This document shows positions 53,857 through 62,676 of a DNA stretch of 64,000 bases, one piece after another. A program made the position numbers and the translations under genes. The DNA lies in contig CAWFXD010000001.1 in the NCBI GenBank assembly GCA_963819695.1, positions 1,302,001 through 1,366,000 on the forward strand, in the 5' to 3' direction. Each line of letters opens with the position of its first letter. Position 1 is the first letter of the stretch. The stretch comes from DASZIT01 sp963819695. GTDB taxonomy: Bacteria > Actinomycetota > Acidimicrobiia > Acidimicrobiales > RAAP-2. The notes under the pieces were generated by a model. The model saw only the letters and a list, made by a program, of their open reading frames with translations, was not told the origin of the DNA and searched no databases.

Positions 53857-55031
53857 GCGATCACGCCCTCCAGGTCCCGTTCGGGGATCCCGCCTTCTTT
53901 GCCGGCGACCCCGATCCGGAGTTCGCCGAGCTCCGCCGGGGCTGCCCGGTCAGTTGGCAGCAGGAGTCGGATCTGTGGGCGGTGACCGGCCTCCGCGAGA
54001 TCCAGACGGTGGGCAAGGACCCCGCCGCCTTCTGTTCCGGCCAAGGGGTGCTCCTGTCCGACCGCGGCCGGGAGATCGCCGCCGAGGACTCGCTCCTCTA
54101 CCTCGACCCCCCGCGCCACGAGCAATACCGCAAGCTGGTCAACCGGGCCTTCACCCCTCGCCGGGTGGCCACCCTCGAGCCGCGGGTCCGGGAGCTGACC
54201 CTCGAACTCCTCGACGACATCGACCCCCGCCGTCCGGTCGACCTGGTCGACTCGCTGTGCGCCCCGCTGCCGATGCTGGTCATCGCCGAGCTGCTCGGCC
54301 TCCCGGCCGAGGACCGCGACCGCTTCCGCCGTTGGTCGGACGCCATCATGGAGGCCGCCACCGACCTGACCGAAGCGAACGCCCTCCAGGCCCTCGAGCT
54401 GATGGCCTACTTCGATGTCCAGCTCGACGCCCGGGCCGACGTCCCGACCGAGGACCTGTTGAGCGGGCTGCTGGCCGCCGAGGTCGACGGGACCCGGCTC
54501 ACCCGGGCCGAGGTCCAGGGTTTCTGCATGACGCTGATGGTGGCCGGCAACGAGACCACCCGCTCGCTGGTCTCCGGCGGGATGGTGGAGTTGGCCCGGC
54601 ACCCCGATCAACGCGCCCGCCTGGCCCGGGACCCCAAGCTCATCCCGCCGGCCGTCGAGGAGATGCTGCGATGGGTGACCCCGATCATGGCTATGGCCCG
54701 GACCACCACCCGCGACGTCACCCTCGGCGGCGTCGAGCTCGGGGTGGGGGAGTTCGTGGTCCTCGCCTACGGAGCGGCCAACCGGGACGAAGCCGTGTTC
54801 GGGGAGACCGCCGACGCCTTCGACATCACCCGGACGCCGAATCCCCACGTCTCGTTCGGCTTCGGCGAGCACTTCTGCATCGGGGCCAGCCTGGCCCGGC
54901 TCGAGGCCCGGGTCCTCCTCGAAGAGGTCCTGGCCCGATGGCCCGACTATGAGCTGGCCGGGGAGGTGGTGCGGGCGCCCTCGACCCTGTTTCGCCAGAT
55001 CACCCGGGCGCCGGTACTCTTCGCGCCGTGA
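53853..55031 (+). CDS. Cytochrome P450
   Basis: 392 residues, GTG 53853 overlapping the previous stop (GTGA). I-helix MVAGNETTRSL, K-helix EEMLRWVTP and heme loop FGFGEHFCIGASLARLE with Cys about residue 342 are all intact. It is dissimilar to the P450 at 1838 (different substrate region and N-terminus). In this operon it is followed by an aldehyde dehydrogenase and a CoA ligase, a natural order for terminal hydroxylation, oxidation to the acid, and CoA activation of a chain end. Electron donor could be either ferredoxin in the window. Confidence 0.95.
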   Translation: MSDHALQVPFGDPAFFAGDPDPEFAELRRGCPVSWQQESDLWAVTGLREIQTVGKDPAAFCSGQGVLLSDRGREIAAEDSLLYLDPPRHEQYRKLVNRAFTPRRVATLEPRVRELTLELLDDIDPRRPVDLVDSLCAPLPMLVIAELLGLPAEDRDRFRRWSDAIMEAATDLTEANALQALELMAYFDVQLDARADVPTEDLLSGLLAAEVDGTRLTRAEVQGFCMTLMVAGNETTRSLVSGGMVELARHPDQRARLARDPKLIPPAVEEMLRWVTPIMAMARTTTRDVTLGGVELGVGEFVVLAYGAANRDEAVFGETADAFDITRTPNPHVSFGFGEHFCIGASLARLEARVLLEEVLARWPDYELAGEVVRAPSTLFRQITRAPVLFAP

Positions 55032-56503
55032 CCACCGGGGCCACCTCCACCGGGCCGCGCCGCAGCCGGGCGTCGGAATGGGATGCCTTGTTCATCGGCG
55101 GGCACTGGGTCTCCCGGGTCGGCCGTCCGGCGTTCGAGGTCGTCTCGCCCCACGACGCCGGGCCGGTGGGACGGGCGCCGATGGGGACCGCCGACGACGT
55201 CGACCTGGCGGTGGCCGCCGCCCGCCAGGCCTTCGACGCCGGCCCCTGGCCCCGCCTGGAGCCCGGTCAGCGGGTCGAGGCGCTCCGTCGGTTCGCCGAC
55301 ATCTACGAAGCCCGGTTGGAGGAGATGGCCCTCCTCATCACCGCCGAGTCAGGCTCGCCGATCACCTTCTCCCGGCTGGCCCAGGCGTGGGCCCCGTGGT
55401 CGTTGCTCGACACCACCCTCGGCCTCGCCTCGGTCATCGAGTGGGAGGAGGAGCGGGCCGGCGCCTACGGGACCACCCTGGTCCGGCGCGAGCCGGTCGG
55501 GGTGGTGGCGGCCATCGCCCCCTGGAACGTGCCGCAGATGACCATCATCTCGAAGTTGGCGCCGGCGCTGGTCGCCGGGTGCACCATCGTGGTCAAGCCG
55601 TCGCCCGAGACCCCGTTGGACGGGCTGCTGATGGCCGAGTGGATCGACGAGGCCGGCCTCCCCGAGGGGGTGGTCAGTGTGCTGCCCGCCGATCGGGAGG
55701 TGGGCGAGCATCTGATCTCCCGCCCCGGGGTCGACCGGGTGGCCTTCACCGGTTCCACCGCCGCCGGGCGGCGGATCGGGGCGATCTGCGGACAGCAGAT
55801 CAAGCGGGTGGGTCTCGAGCTCGGCGGCAAGTCGGCCGCCATCGTCCTCGAGGACGCCGACCTGGACGAGACGGTCGGCGGGCTCCGCTTCGCCTCGTTC
55901 ATGAACAGCGGACAGGCGTGCGCGGCCCAGACCCGGGTACTGGTCCCCCGGCACCGGCACCAGGAGATCGCCGACGCCATGGGCGAGATGGCCGGCTCGC
56001 TGGTGGTGGGCGATCCGCTCGACGATGCCACCGAGATCGGTCCGATGGTCTCGCCGCGGCACCAGCAGCGGGTAGCCGGGTACATCGGTGTCGGGATCGA
56101 CGAGGGCGCCCGGGTGGTGACCGGCGGACCCGGGGCTCCCGACGGCTTGTCCGCCGGCTGCTATGTGCGCCCGACCATCTTCGCGTCGGTCGGCAACGAC
56201 ATGAGGGTCGCCCGGGAGGAGATCTTCGGCCCGGTGGTGGTGGTCATCCCCTATGACGGCGAGGACGACGCCATCCGGATCGCCAACGAGTCCGAGTACG
56301 GATTGGCCGGATCGGTGTGGACGGGGGACCGGTCCCACGGGCTGGAGGTGGCCCGTCGCATCCGGACCGGGACCATCGGCGTCAACAAGTACGCCCCCGA
56401 CCTCTCCAGTCCCTTCGGCGGGTACAAGTCGAGCGGCATCGGCCGGGAGTACGGCCGGGAGGGGCTCGAGGAGTACTTCGAGCTCAAATCCATTGCCCCC
56501 TGA
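55028..56503 (+). CDS. Aldehyde dehydrogenase (NAD(P)+)
   Basis: 491 residues, GTG 55028 (GTGA overlap with the P450). Catalytic Cys298 in MNSGQACAAQ, general-base Glu in LELGGKSAAIVLEDADLD, Asn in AIAPWNVPQMTI. The ALDH ending FGGYKSSGIGREYGREGLEEY is complete. Only about half-similar to the aldehyde dehydrogenase at 43707, so they probably handle different aldehydes. It should convert the P450-derived aldehyde to an acid in this operon. The CoA ligase begins before its stop (11-bp overlap). Confidence 0.94.
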   Translation: MTTGATSTGPRRSRASEWDALFIGGHWVSRVGRPAFEVVSPHDAGPVGRAPMGTADDVDLAVAAARQAFDAGPWPRLEPGQRVEALRRFADIYEARLEEMALLITAESGSPITFSRLAQAWAPWSLLDTTLGLASVIEWEEERAGAYGTTLVRREPVGVVAAIAPWNVPQMTIISKLAPALVAGCTIVVKPSPETPLDGLLMAEWIDEAGLPEGVVSVLPADREVGEHLISRPGVDRVAFTGSTAAGRRIGAICGQQIKRVGLELGGKSAAIVLEDADLDETVGGLRFASFMNSGQACAAQTRVLVPRHRHQEIADAMGEMAGSLVVGDPLDDATEIGPMVSPRHQQRVAGYIGVGIDEGARVVTGGPGAPDGLSAGCYVRPTIFASVGNDMRVAREEIFGPVVVVIPYDGEDDAIRIANESEYGLAGSVWTGDRSHGLEVARRIRTGTIGVNKYAPDLSSPFGGYKSSGIGREYGREGLEEYFELKSIAP

Positions 56504-58119
56504 GGTCGCCGCGACCGCGGCCGAGGCGCTGCTGGCCCGGGCCGGCGATCCCGACACCGGTCTGGTGTTCGAAGGGGACAGCTGGACGTGGGCCGAGATG
56601 GTGGCGGAGATGTCGGCCCGGGCGGCCTGGCTCCGGACCTTCACCGCCGGCCGCCCGCCCCACGTCGGGGTGCTGCTCGACAACGTCCCCGGGTTCCTCT
56701 TCACCCTGGGGGCGACCATCCTCTCGGGGTCGGTGCTGGTCGGCCTCAACTCGACCCGCCGGGGCGCGGAGTTGGCCGGTGACATCCGCCACACCGACTG
56801 TGCGGTCATCGTCACCGATGCCGCGCACGCCTCGCGGCTGGACGGGCTGGATCTCGGATCAGCCCGGGTGGTGGACGTCGATGACGTGCCGGCGACCGCC
56901 GACCTCGGGGATCCGGCAACGCCCGCCCCGTCCGCCGACGACCTGGCCCTGCTGCTGTTCACCGCCGGCTCCACCGGCACCCCCAAGGCGGTGCGGGTCA
57001 CCCAGGGAAGGATCGCCCGGTCGGCCACCGGGCCCGGATTCAGCTCGGACGACGTCATGTACTGCGCCATGCCCCTCTTCCACGGCAACGCGCTCGTTCT
57101 CCAGCGTGTTCCCGGCCGTCGGTTGTGGCGCCTCCATCGTGCTGCGCCGCCGGTTCTCGGCCTCGGAGTTCATGTCCGACGTCCGGTCGTCGGAGGCCAC
57201 CTTCTTCGCCACCATCGGCCGGGCGCTCTCCTTCATCATGGGCACCCCGGTCGATCCTGAGGATCGGAACCACCATCTCCGCTTCGTGCTTGCCCCCGAG
57301 TCGTCGCCGGCCGACATGGCCGCCTTCGAGGCCCGGTTCGGGGTCAAGGTCTTCTCCGGGTACGGCTCCAGCGAGAATGCCATCATCTTCGTCCCCAAGC
57401 CCGGGCTCCCGGTCGATGCCCTCGGGGTGCCGTTGGACGGGCTGGATGTGGCCATCGTCGATCCCGAGACCGGGGAGGAGTGCGAGGCCGCCCGGTTCGA
57501 CGGGTCGGGGAGGATGCTGAACGCCGCCGGCGCCACCGGGGAGATCGTCGGGCGCAATGCCCTCGGGCGGTTCGAGGGCTACTACAACAACCCGGAGGCG
57601 ACTGCCGCCCGATCGCGCCGCGGGTGGTACTGGTCCGGCGACCTCGGGTATCGCGACGAGCAGGGGATCTTCTACTTCGCCGGGCGGACTATCGACTGGC
57701 TGCGGGTCGACGGGGAGAACTTCGCCTCCGCGCCGGTCGAACGGGTGCTCAACCGGTTCGAGGGAGTCACCGGGGTGGCGGTGTTCGGGGTCCCCGACGA
57801 ACGGACGGTCGACGACCAGGTGATGGCGGTTCTGGAGATGGCCGAGCCGACCGGATTCGACCCGGCGGCGTTCGACGGGTTCCTGGCCGCCCAGCCCGAC
57901 CTGGGTACCAAGTGGACGCCCCGCTACGTCCGGGTGGTGGACCGTCTCCCGGTAGGGGCCACCAACAAACTCGACAAGCGGGTGTTGAAAGACACCGGTT
58001 GGCGGGTCGATGGTCGGGTCTACTGGCGACCCGACCGGCGGCAGCCGTTGCGGCTCATGTCAGTGGATGATGCCGGCGGACTCGAGGCGTCGTTCGGCCT
58101 CCACCGCCAGCGCCGGTAG
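56493..58119 (+). CDS. FadD17-like acyl-CoA synthetase, frame broken near 57098
   Basis: The likely start is TTG 56493, inside the end of the aldehyde dehydrogenase gene; no ATG/GTG fits better. GRPPHVGVLLDNVPGF, LNSTRRGAELAGDIRHTD and LLLFTAGSTGTPKAV resemble mycobacterial FadD17 closely. The doubled T at 57098-57099 shifts the frame; removing one T gives GNALVSSVFPAVGCGASIV, then FSGYGSSENAIIF, WYWSGDLGYRDEQGIFYF and VGATNKLDKRVLKDT with the catalytic Lys (~541 residues). FadD17 is linked to steroid side-chain degradation in mycobacteria, so it likely activates the acid made by the preceding genes. Confidence 0.85.
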
Positions 58120-58159
58120 CCCCGGCACCCTCCCCTTCACTTTGTGTCAGGGTGGTGCG

Positions 58160-58513
58160 GTGACCGACGACTGGGCCCGACCGGTGGTGCATTGGGAGAT
58201 CGTGGCCCACGATCCGGTGCGGTTGGGCGACTTCTATCGGGGACTGTTCAATTGGGACATCGGCGACGGTCCGATCATGACGGTGTCTCCCGGCCTCGGA
58301 GGTCCCGAGCCCGGGCCCGGCGGCCACCTCCGTCAGGGCGACGACGCCGGGGTGCGCCTGTACATCCAGGTGCGCGACCTCCGGACCTCCCTCACCCTGG
58401 CCGCGGAACTCGGCGGGGTGGTGGTCTCCGAGCCGTTCGATCTTCCCGGGGCCCCGACCCTGGCGGTTATCCACGATCCCGAGGGCAACGAGGTCATGCT
58501 GGTGCAGGCCTGA
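58160..58513 (+). CDS. Glyoxalase/VOC-family protein
   Basis: 117 residues, GTG 58160. VVHWEIVAHDPVRLGDFYRG opens a VOC fold; LYIQVRDLRTSLTLAAELGG and LAVIHDPEGNEVMLVQA complete it. The His at the start and Glu near the end could bind a metal, as in this superfamily. Function unknown. It follows the CoA ligase by 40 bp and could be the tail of that operon. Convergent with the monooxygenase-like gene. Confidence 0.82.
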   Translation: MTDDWARPVVHWEIVAHDPVRLGDFYRGLFNWDIGDGPIMTVSPGLGGPEPGPGGHLRQGDDAGVRLYIQVRDLRTSLTLAAELGGVVVSEPFDLPGAPTLAVIHDPEGNEVMLVQA

Positions 58514-58519
58514 GCCGGT

Positions 58520-58810
58520 TCAGTCCAGGGTCTCATAGGACCGGGTCTCGACGCTGGCCTCGTCGACCAGGGCCATGAAGGCTTGGGGAGCCGGCTCCCG
58601 GTTCCAGCCGTCCACATAATTGGCGGCATCGGCGGTCGAGGCCCAGAGATCGATGACCACCCAGGTGCCGTCCGGGTTGCGACCGGTGGTGCGGCGGACC
58701 ATCCCGGGCTGGTGATAGGCGAATTCGACCTGGACCCGACGGTCGGCGGCCAAGAAGTCGGCCTCCGATGTCTCCGGCCGCAATCGGAAGCTCATGATCT
58801 CGATCTGCAC
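58520..58810 (-). CDS. Antibiotic biosynthesis monooxygenase-like (dimeric alpha-beta barrel) small protein
   Basis: 96 residues, GTG 58810 with AAGGAGCGGG upstream. The ferredoxin-like dimeric barrel is suggested by IEIMSFRLRPETSEADFLAA, GMVRRTTGRNPDGTWVVIDLWAS and the C-terminal FMALVDEASVETRSYETL. Members include ABM-domain and NIPSNAP-like proteins; the reaction cannot be told. It is divergent from the K+ channel gene. Confidence 0.72.
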   Translation of the reverse strand: MQIEIMSFRLRPETSEADFLAADRRVQVEFAYHQPGMVRRTTGRNPDGTWVVIDLWASTADAANYVDGWNREPAPQAFMALVDEASVETRSYETLD

Positions 58811-58920
58811 GGGCCCGCTCCTTTGGTGGCGGCCGGGGATCGGCCATGGTGGGCAACCGGTCTCAGTGTCGCAGAGTTGTGCAGCCGGGTGCCCGGGGGC
58901 GAACCGGGCCAGAATGGGTC

Positions 58921-59973
58921 ATGCCGATAACCGTCCGGTCCGGCCAGGAGTCCGGCGATCGCCAGAGCCGGGCGTCCCGGAGGCTCTTGTTCGGGCTCAT
59001 CGGGCTGATGGTGGTGTTGGTGGGGGGGACGGTCGGCTACCTGCTGTTCGGGTACAGCCTCCTCGATGCCATTTTCCAGACGATCATCACGGTGACCACG
59101 GTGGGCTTCGGTGAAGGGCACAAATTCGGCAACGGCCAGAAGATTTTCACCATCGTGCTGATCGTCACCGGGGTCGGCACCGCCGCCTACACGTTCAGCG
59201 TGGGGGTGGAGACGCTTGTCGAGGGCTACCTCGCCGACGAATTCGGGAGACGAAGGATGGAAAAGCAGATCAGGGAGATGCAGGGCCACGTTGTCCTGTG
59301 CGGGTGGGGACGGGTGGGGCAGTCGATCGCCCGCTATCTGCTCACCTCGAACGATGACGTGGTGGTGGTCGACTCGGCCGCCGACCGCATCTCCACCGTG
59401 GACGGACCCGCGGTGTGCGGCGACGCCACCGACGAGGGGGTGTTGCGCGCCGCCGGCATCGATCGGGCCCGGGTGCTCATCACCGCCCTCAACGGCGACG
59501 CCGACAATCTCTACGTCACCCTGACCGGTCGGTCGATGCGTCCCGACCTGTTCATCGTCTCCCGCATCGCTTCGGAGGCAGCGGCGGCCAAATTGATCCA
59601 AGCCGGGGCTGACCGGGTGGTCAATCCGCAGGCTCTGGGTGGGGCCCGGATGGCGGCGCTGGCCGTGCAGCCCCATGTCGCCGAGTTCCTCGACGTCGTC
59701 ATGCACGACGGCAGCCTCGAGTTCCGCCTCGAGCAGATCGCGGTTCCCCCCAACTCGTCGCTGGTCGGCCAGACCTTGCGCAGCGCCCGGGTCCATGCCC
59801 ACACCGGCGCTCTGGTCCTCGCCCTCCGTCATCCCACCGAGGAATTCCGCACCAATCCTCCCCCGGAGGCCGAGATCGGGGAGGGCGACGTGCTGGTGGT
59901 GGTCGGCAACGTCGAGCAGATCGAGTCTCTCCGCTCGCTGGCCCTGAGCCAGGGCGCCCTGGACGAGATCTGA
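58921..59973 (+). CDS. Potassium channel with RCK/TrkA-N and TrkA-C domains
   Basis: 350 residues from ATG 58921. TM1 is LLFGLIGLMVVLVGGTVGYL, followed by the pore helix and selectivity filter TTVGFGEG (residues 59-66), TM2 FTIVLIVTGVGTAAYTFSV, and an RCK domain starting GHVVLCGWGRVGQSIARYL. A TrkA-C piece with VHAHTGALVLALRH follows. The 2-TM layout is the MthK/Kch-like channel; it would form tetramers gated by ligand or Ca2+. Not related to the catabolic genes. It converges with the isochorismatase-like gene. Confidence 0.95.
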   Translation: MPITVRSGQESGDRQSRASRRLLFGLIGLMVVLVGGTVGYLLFGYSLLDAIFQTIITVTTVGFGEGHKFGNGQKIFTIVLIVTGVGTAAYTFSVGVETLVEGYLADEFGRRRMEKQIREMQGHVVLCGWGRVGQSIARYLLTSNDDVVVVDSAADRISTVDGPAVCGDATDEGVLRAAGIDRARVLITALNGDADNLYVTLTGRSMRPDLFIVSRIASEAAAAKLIQAGADRVVNPQALGGARMAALAVQPHVAEFLDVVMHDGSLEFRLEQIAVPPNSSLVGQTLRSARVHAHTGALVLALRHPTEEFRTNPPPEAEIGEGDVLVVVGNVEQIESLRSLALSQGALDEI

Positions 59974-59976
59974 AGG

Positions 59977-60434
59977 TCAGCCCAGCCCGGCCGACCACGC
60001 CCCGACGGTGGTGACCTCGGCCGCCTGGCGGAGGGTGGAAAGGACCACCCCGCTGGTGGCGATCCCGGCCATCACCAGCGAGTCCACCTCCCCGGCCCGA
60101 AGCACGACGTCGAGGTCGCTGCCGGTAAAGGCGCTGACCCGCTTCTTCACCACCACGATGTCGGTGTCCTGACGCTCGAGATCAGGGTGGAGGTCGGCTC
60201 CGGGGTCGGTCTCGGCGAGTCCGCCCGACGCGGACAGCGCGGAGAAGGCTTTGTTCCGAGGGACACCTCGGGAAACCCGGAGCGAAACCCGACCTTGACC
60301 CACAGGACCGGGAACCCTGCCGATCGGGCGGTCGCCGCCGCGGCATTGATCCGCGGCACGAAGCCGGGGTCGACTTCGAAGCGTTCGAGGATGCGGGTTT
60401 GCAGGTCCATCAGCAACAGGGCGGTGGTGGGCAC
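59977..60434 (-). pseudogene. Decayed isochorismatase-family (cysteine hydrolase-like) gene
   Basis: Start GTG 60434 (LLLMDLQTRILERF, LWVKVGFRSGFPEVS), then a frame break at the GGG run 60260-60262 (one base missing on the minus strand); adding it gives PEVSPRNKAFSAL and continues VVVKKRVSAFTGSDLD. The nucleophile loop reads GIATSGVVLST, with Val in place of Cys, as in a non-cysteine subfamily. After STLRQAA it runs straight into VTTVGAW, missing ~35 residues that relatives have between these points. At ~153 residues it is shorter than the usual ~190. The frame break may be a sequence error, but the internal deletion suggests real decay. Confidence 0.65.
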
Positions 60435-60603
60435 GACAGGTTCCTTTCCCCTTCAACCGAGCAAATATTCCGGTACAGGGTTATCGTTGCCGCACACTAC
60501 GCGTAGCCCGCTAGTGACGGGGCTCGCCAACGAGCGCGTATTCGGCTATCGCTGGTTTGGACATCCGGGGCTGTGGGTTGCGCCCAATCACCGGAGGCTC
60601 ACC

Positions 60604-61232
60604 ATGTCCACTGTCCAACGCTGGCAGACTCCCGCCTGCCTCAGCTTGGTTCTCATCGCGGCAATCCTGTTCGTGTTCTCGCTGGGTCTCCGAACCGAAA
60701 TGCGTCCGATGGCCGCCGCCCAAAGCCCAGTGGCGGCGGACACCCCCGCCCCGACGGTCTGCCCGGCGACGCCGGCCGCCGCTACCGTCGCGACTCCGAC
60801 CTTGGCCCCGGCTCCTATCGGCATCAACCAGAATGTCTCGGGCTCGAGCAACGTGGCGGTGGCCGGGAGCCGCAACCAGACCCAGACGAATGACGGTGGC
60901 TTCGGCGACGTCGGTATGCAGTTCCAGAACGTCAACGTGCTGGCGCCGATCAACATCGTTCACATCTCCAACGAGGGCAGCGGCAACACCAACAACGTGA
61001 ACATCGGACCGGCAGGCCCGGTCACCACCACCACCCCGGCCACCCCGGGCCCGGCCACGCCGACCCGGCCACCGCCCCGGCCACCGCCGACCCGGCCACC
61101 ACCCCGACGACCGGTCCGAGCTCGACGCCGACCACCATCGCCACCAAGGTCTGGACCTCGCCGACCGGACCGACCACCACCACGACGACCGATCCGGCGT
61201 CGACGACCACCACCACAACGGCCACGCCCTGA
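60604..61232 (+). CDS. Secreted protein with Thr/Pro-rich tail, frame broken near 61058
   Basis: Start ATG 60604. A signal/anchor helix (ACLSLVLIAAILFVFSLGL) leads to an Ala/Pro/Thr stretch and an Asn-rich segment with NQNVSGSSNVAVAGSRNQTQ and NEGSGNTNNVNIG that looks like short beta-strand repeats. The end is a Thr/Pro tail. In the frame given, the tail turns Arg-rich after 61058; adding one base (GCCACGCC read as GCCACCGCC) restores TPTTGPSSTPTTIATK and a Thr-rich end at TGA 61230-61232. The repaired protein has ~209 residues. Likely exported and possibly wall-associated; no family recognised. Confidence 0.6.
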
Positions 61233-61252
61233 CGTTTGACGGCGGAGGCCGG

Positions 61253-61276
61253 TCGACGCCTTGATGGAGGCGTCGA
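61253..61276. terminator. Hairpin between convergent genes
   Basis: Perfect 8-bp inverted repeat TCGACGCC/GGCGTCGA with an 8-base loop, between the secreted-protein stop and the GNAT gene end. No T-run follows, so intrinsic termination is uncertain. Confidence 0.45.
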
Positions 61277-61304
61277 TGAACCCAGATTGGGTGGCCCTCG
61301 CCGA

Positions 61305-61763
61305 TCAGCGGTCGGCGGGGGCCAGGTCTCGTTCGAAGGCAACCGCCTGTTGATAGGGACCGAAGGGCGGGATCATCCGATAGCCGAGGTGTCCGTACAG
61401 GGCGATGGCCTCCGGCTGGGAGGGACCGGTCTCCAGCTGCACCCGGGTGTAGCCGAGTTGGCGGGCGGCATCTTCCAGCGCGCCCAGGACGGTGCTGGCC
61501 AGCCCGCGTCGGCGGTAGTCGGGCGAGGTCCACATGCGCTTGACCTCGCAGGCGTCGCTCTCCCGGCGGCGGATGCCACCGCCGGCCACCGTCCGATCTC
61601 CATCGAGGAGGACGAAGAACGCCCCGGTGGGGGGATCGAACTCATCGGGATGGGCCAGGCGCATCTCGTCGACGGCTCCGTACCGGCGCTCGTACTCGGT
61701 GGCCAGGCCGTCGAGCAGGGGGGCGACGATCGGGTCGGAAAGCCGAACCTGGCGGAGTTCCAT
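61305..61763 (-). CDS. GNAT-family N-acetyltransferase
   Basis: 152 residues, ATG 61763 (the longer open frame has only poorly conserved extra residues). The acetyl-CoA loop is RRRGLASTVLGALEDAARQLG, and the C-terminal ALYGHLGYRMIPPFGPY is the usual alpha4-beta6 end. The start YGAVDEMRLAHP is typical for a subgroup acting on small molecules. Substrate unknown. Possible -10 GATAAT lies 8 bases upstream. Converges with the secreted-protein gene. Confidence 0.9.
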   Translation of the reverse strand: MELRQVRLSDPIVAPLLDGLATEYERRYGAVDEMRLAHPDEFDPPTGAFFVLLDGDRTVAGGGIRRRESDACEVKRMWTSPDYRRRGLASTVLGALEDAARQLGYTRVQLETGPSQPEAIALYGHLGYRMIPPFGPYQQAVAFERDLAPADR

Positions 61764-61835
61764 GCGCCAATTATCGCGGTCCGGCCGCCGAACCCGGCCC
61801 GGGCCCGGTGGGGCGGCTCTCCGGGCTCTGTTCAC

Positions 61836-62234
61836 CTACGGGGGTGGCTCAAGTCGTCGCACGGTAGGGATCCGTCCGATGGCCTTGTCGAAAGAGGCCA
61901 CCACCCCCACGCCGGTGACTTCGGCGCAGGCCACCAGGTAGGCGTCGGCGAAATCGAGACGGTCGACCTCGTAGAGCTCGATGGCCCGCAACAGCAGATC
62001 GCGGTCGACGACCGTGATGGCATCGAAGGCCAGGAGCGCTCGGGCAATCTCTGCGACCCGCTCACGAGGTACCTCGTAGTACGACTCGAGGACGTAGACG
62101 ACCTCGGCCAGGATCAGATCCGGGAGGAACAGCTCATCGGCGGTTTGGAGGAACCTGGTCGCTTGAGCCCCGAGGTCGGGGGGATCACCGGTGAGGTGTC
62201 GGACAATGATGTTGGTGTCGACAAACGCACTCAC
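61836..62234 (-). CDS. vapC: VapC-type PIN-domain toxin
   Basis: 132 residues, GTG 62234, overlapping the antitoxin stop (GTGA). The PIN acidic residues are in AFVDTNIIVRHL (first Asp), LPDLILAEVVYVLESYY (Glu), and DRLDFADAYLVACA (Asp); GVVASFDKAIGRI carries the fourth. It cleaves RNA, commonly tRNA, in the family. Antitoxin gene precedes it, the usual VapBC order. Confidence 0.93.
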   Translation of the reverse strand: MSAFVDTNIIVRHLTGDPPDLGAQATRFLQTADELFLPDLILAEVVYVLESYYEVPRERVAEIARALLAFDAITVVDRDLLLRAIELYEVDRLDFADAYLVACAEVTGVGVVASFDKAIGRIPTVRRLEPPP

Positions 62235-62479
62235 GCCCGGGGTGCGCCTCGCTTCCGACGGCTGACTCGCCGAACCTCGTCCCATCCGGTGCCCCGCTTG
62301 GCCGCCGGGACCGTCACCGATCTGGCGTAATCGAGGAGATCGTCGCTGGTGGCGACGATGGCCCGTTTCCCATCCACCCGGAAGACCAGGGTGTCGCCGA
62401 CGCGGAGTCCGAGCGCGTCCCGCACCGACTTTGGAATGGTCACCTGGCCCTTGGCGGTGACCTTCGCCGTAGTCTCCAT
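62231..62479 (-). CDS. vapB: VapB-type antitoxin (SpoVT/AbrB)
   Basis: 82 residues, ATG 62479 with AGGAGG upstream. The AbrB swapped-hairpin fold is shown by AKVTAKGQVTIPKSVRDALGL and GDTLVFRVDGKRAIV. The C-terminal ~30 residues would wrap the toxin. It likely binds the CCTTAC/GTAAGG repeat in its own promoter. Overlaps the vapC start by 4 bp. Confidence 0.92.
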   Translation of the reverse strand: METTAKVTAKGQVTIPKSVRDALGLRVGDTLVFRVDGKRAIVATSDDLLDYARSVTVPAAKRGTGWDEVRRVSRRKRGAPRA

Positions 62480-62486
62480 CAGGCCT

Positions 62487-62510
62487 CCTTACTTTCCTCC
62501 ATATGTAAGG
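62487..62510. promoter_or_regulatory. Inverted repeat in the vapBC control region
   Basis: CCTTAC (62487-62492) and GTAAGG (62505-62510) form a perfect 6-bp inverted repeat with a 12-bp spacer. It overlaps the vapB ribosome site and the region just upstream, so binding would block expression. The role as autorepression operator is inferred from position. Confidence 0.5.
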
Positions 62511-62519
62511 ATACCTGGG

Positions 62520-62601
62520 TGCGGGCGAGAGGACTCGAACCTCCACCCCCGAAGGGACCGGGACCTAAACCCGGCGCGTCTGCCAGTTCCGCCACACCCG
62601 C
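62520..62601 (-). tRNA. tRNA-Leu (UAG anticodon)
   Basis: 82 nt. Acceptor stem GCGGGTG pairs with CGCCCGC, discriminator A. The anticodon stem CCGGG/CCCGG encloses loop TTTAGGT with anticodon TAG (reads CUA, CUG by wobble). A variable arm (TCCCTTCGGGGG) longer than in class I tRNAs supports Leu. The T-stem GGAGG/CCTCT pairs with one G-T. CCA is not encoded. It lies between vapB and the methyltransferase gene. Confidence 0.95.
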
Positions 62602-62676
62602 GAGACTCACAAAACTACCAAGCCGGGCCCATCGGTTTCACGGGAAGGGCTTGGCCTGCTGGCTATAGTCGTCGGA

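Noticed and set aside
4186..57260. Programmed +1 ribosomal frameshifting to explain the seven doubled-base breaks
   Set aside because: The genes belong to unrelated families with no known recoding, and no shared slippery site with a following stop codon or stimulatory structure is visible; sequence error is simpler.
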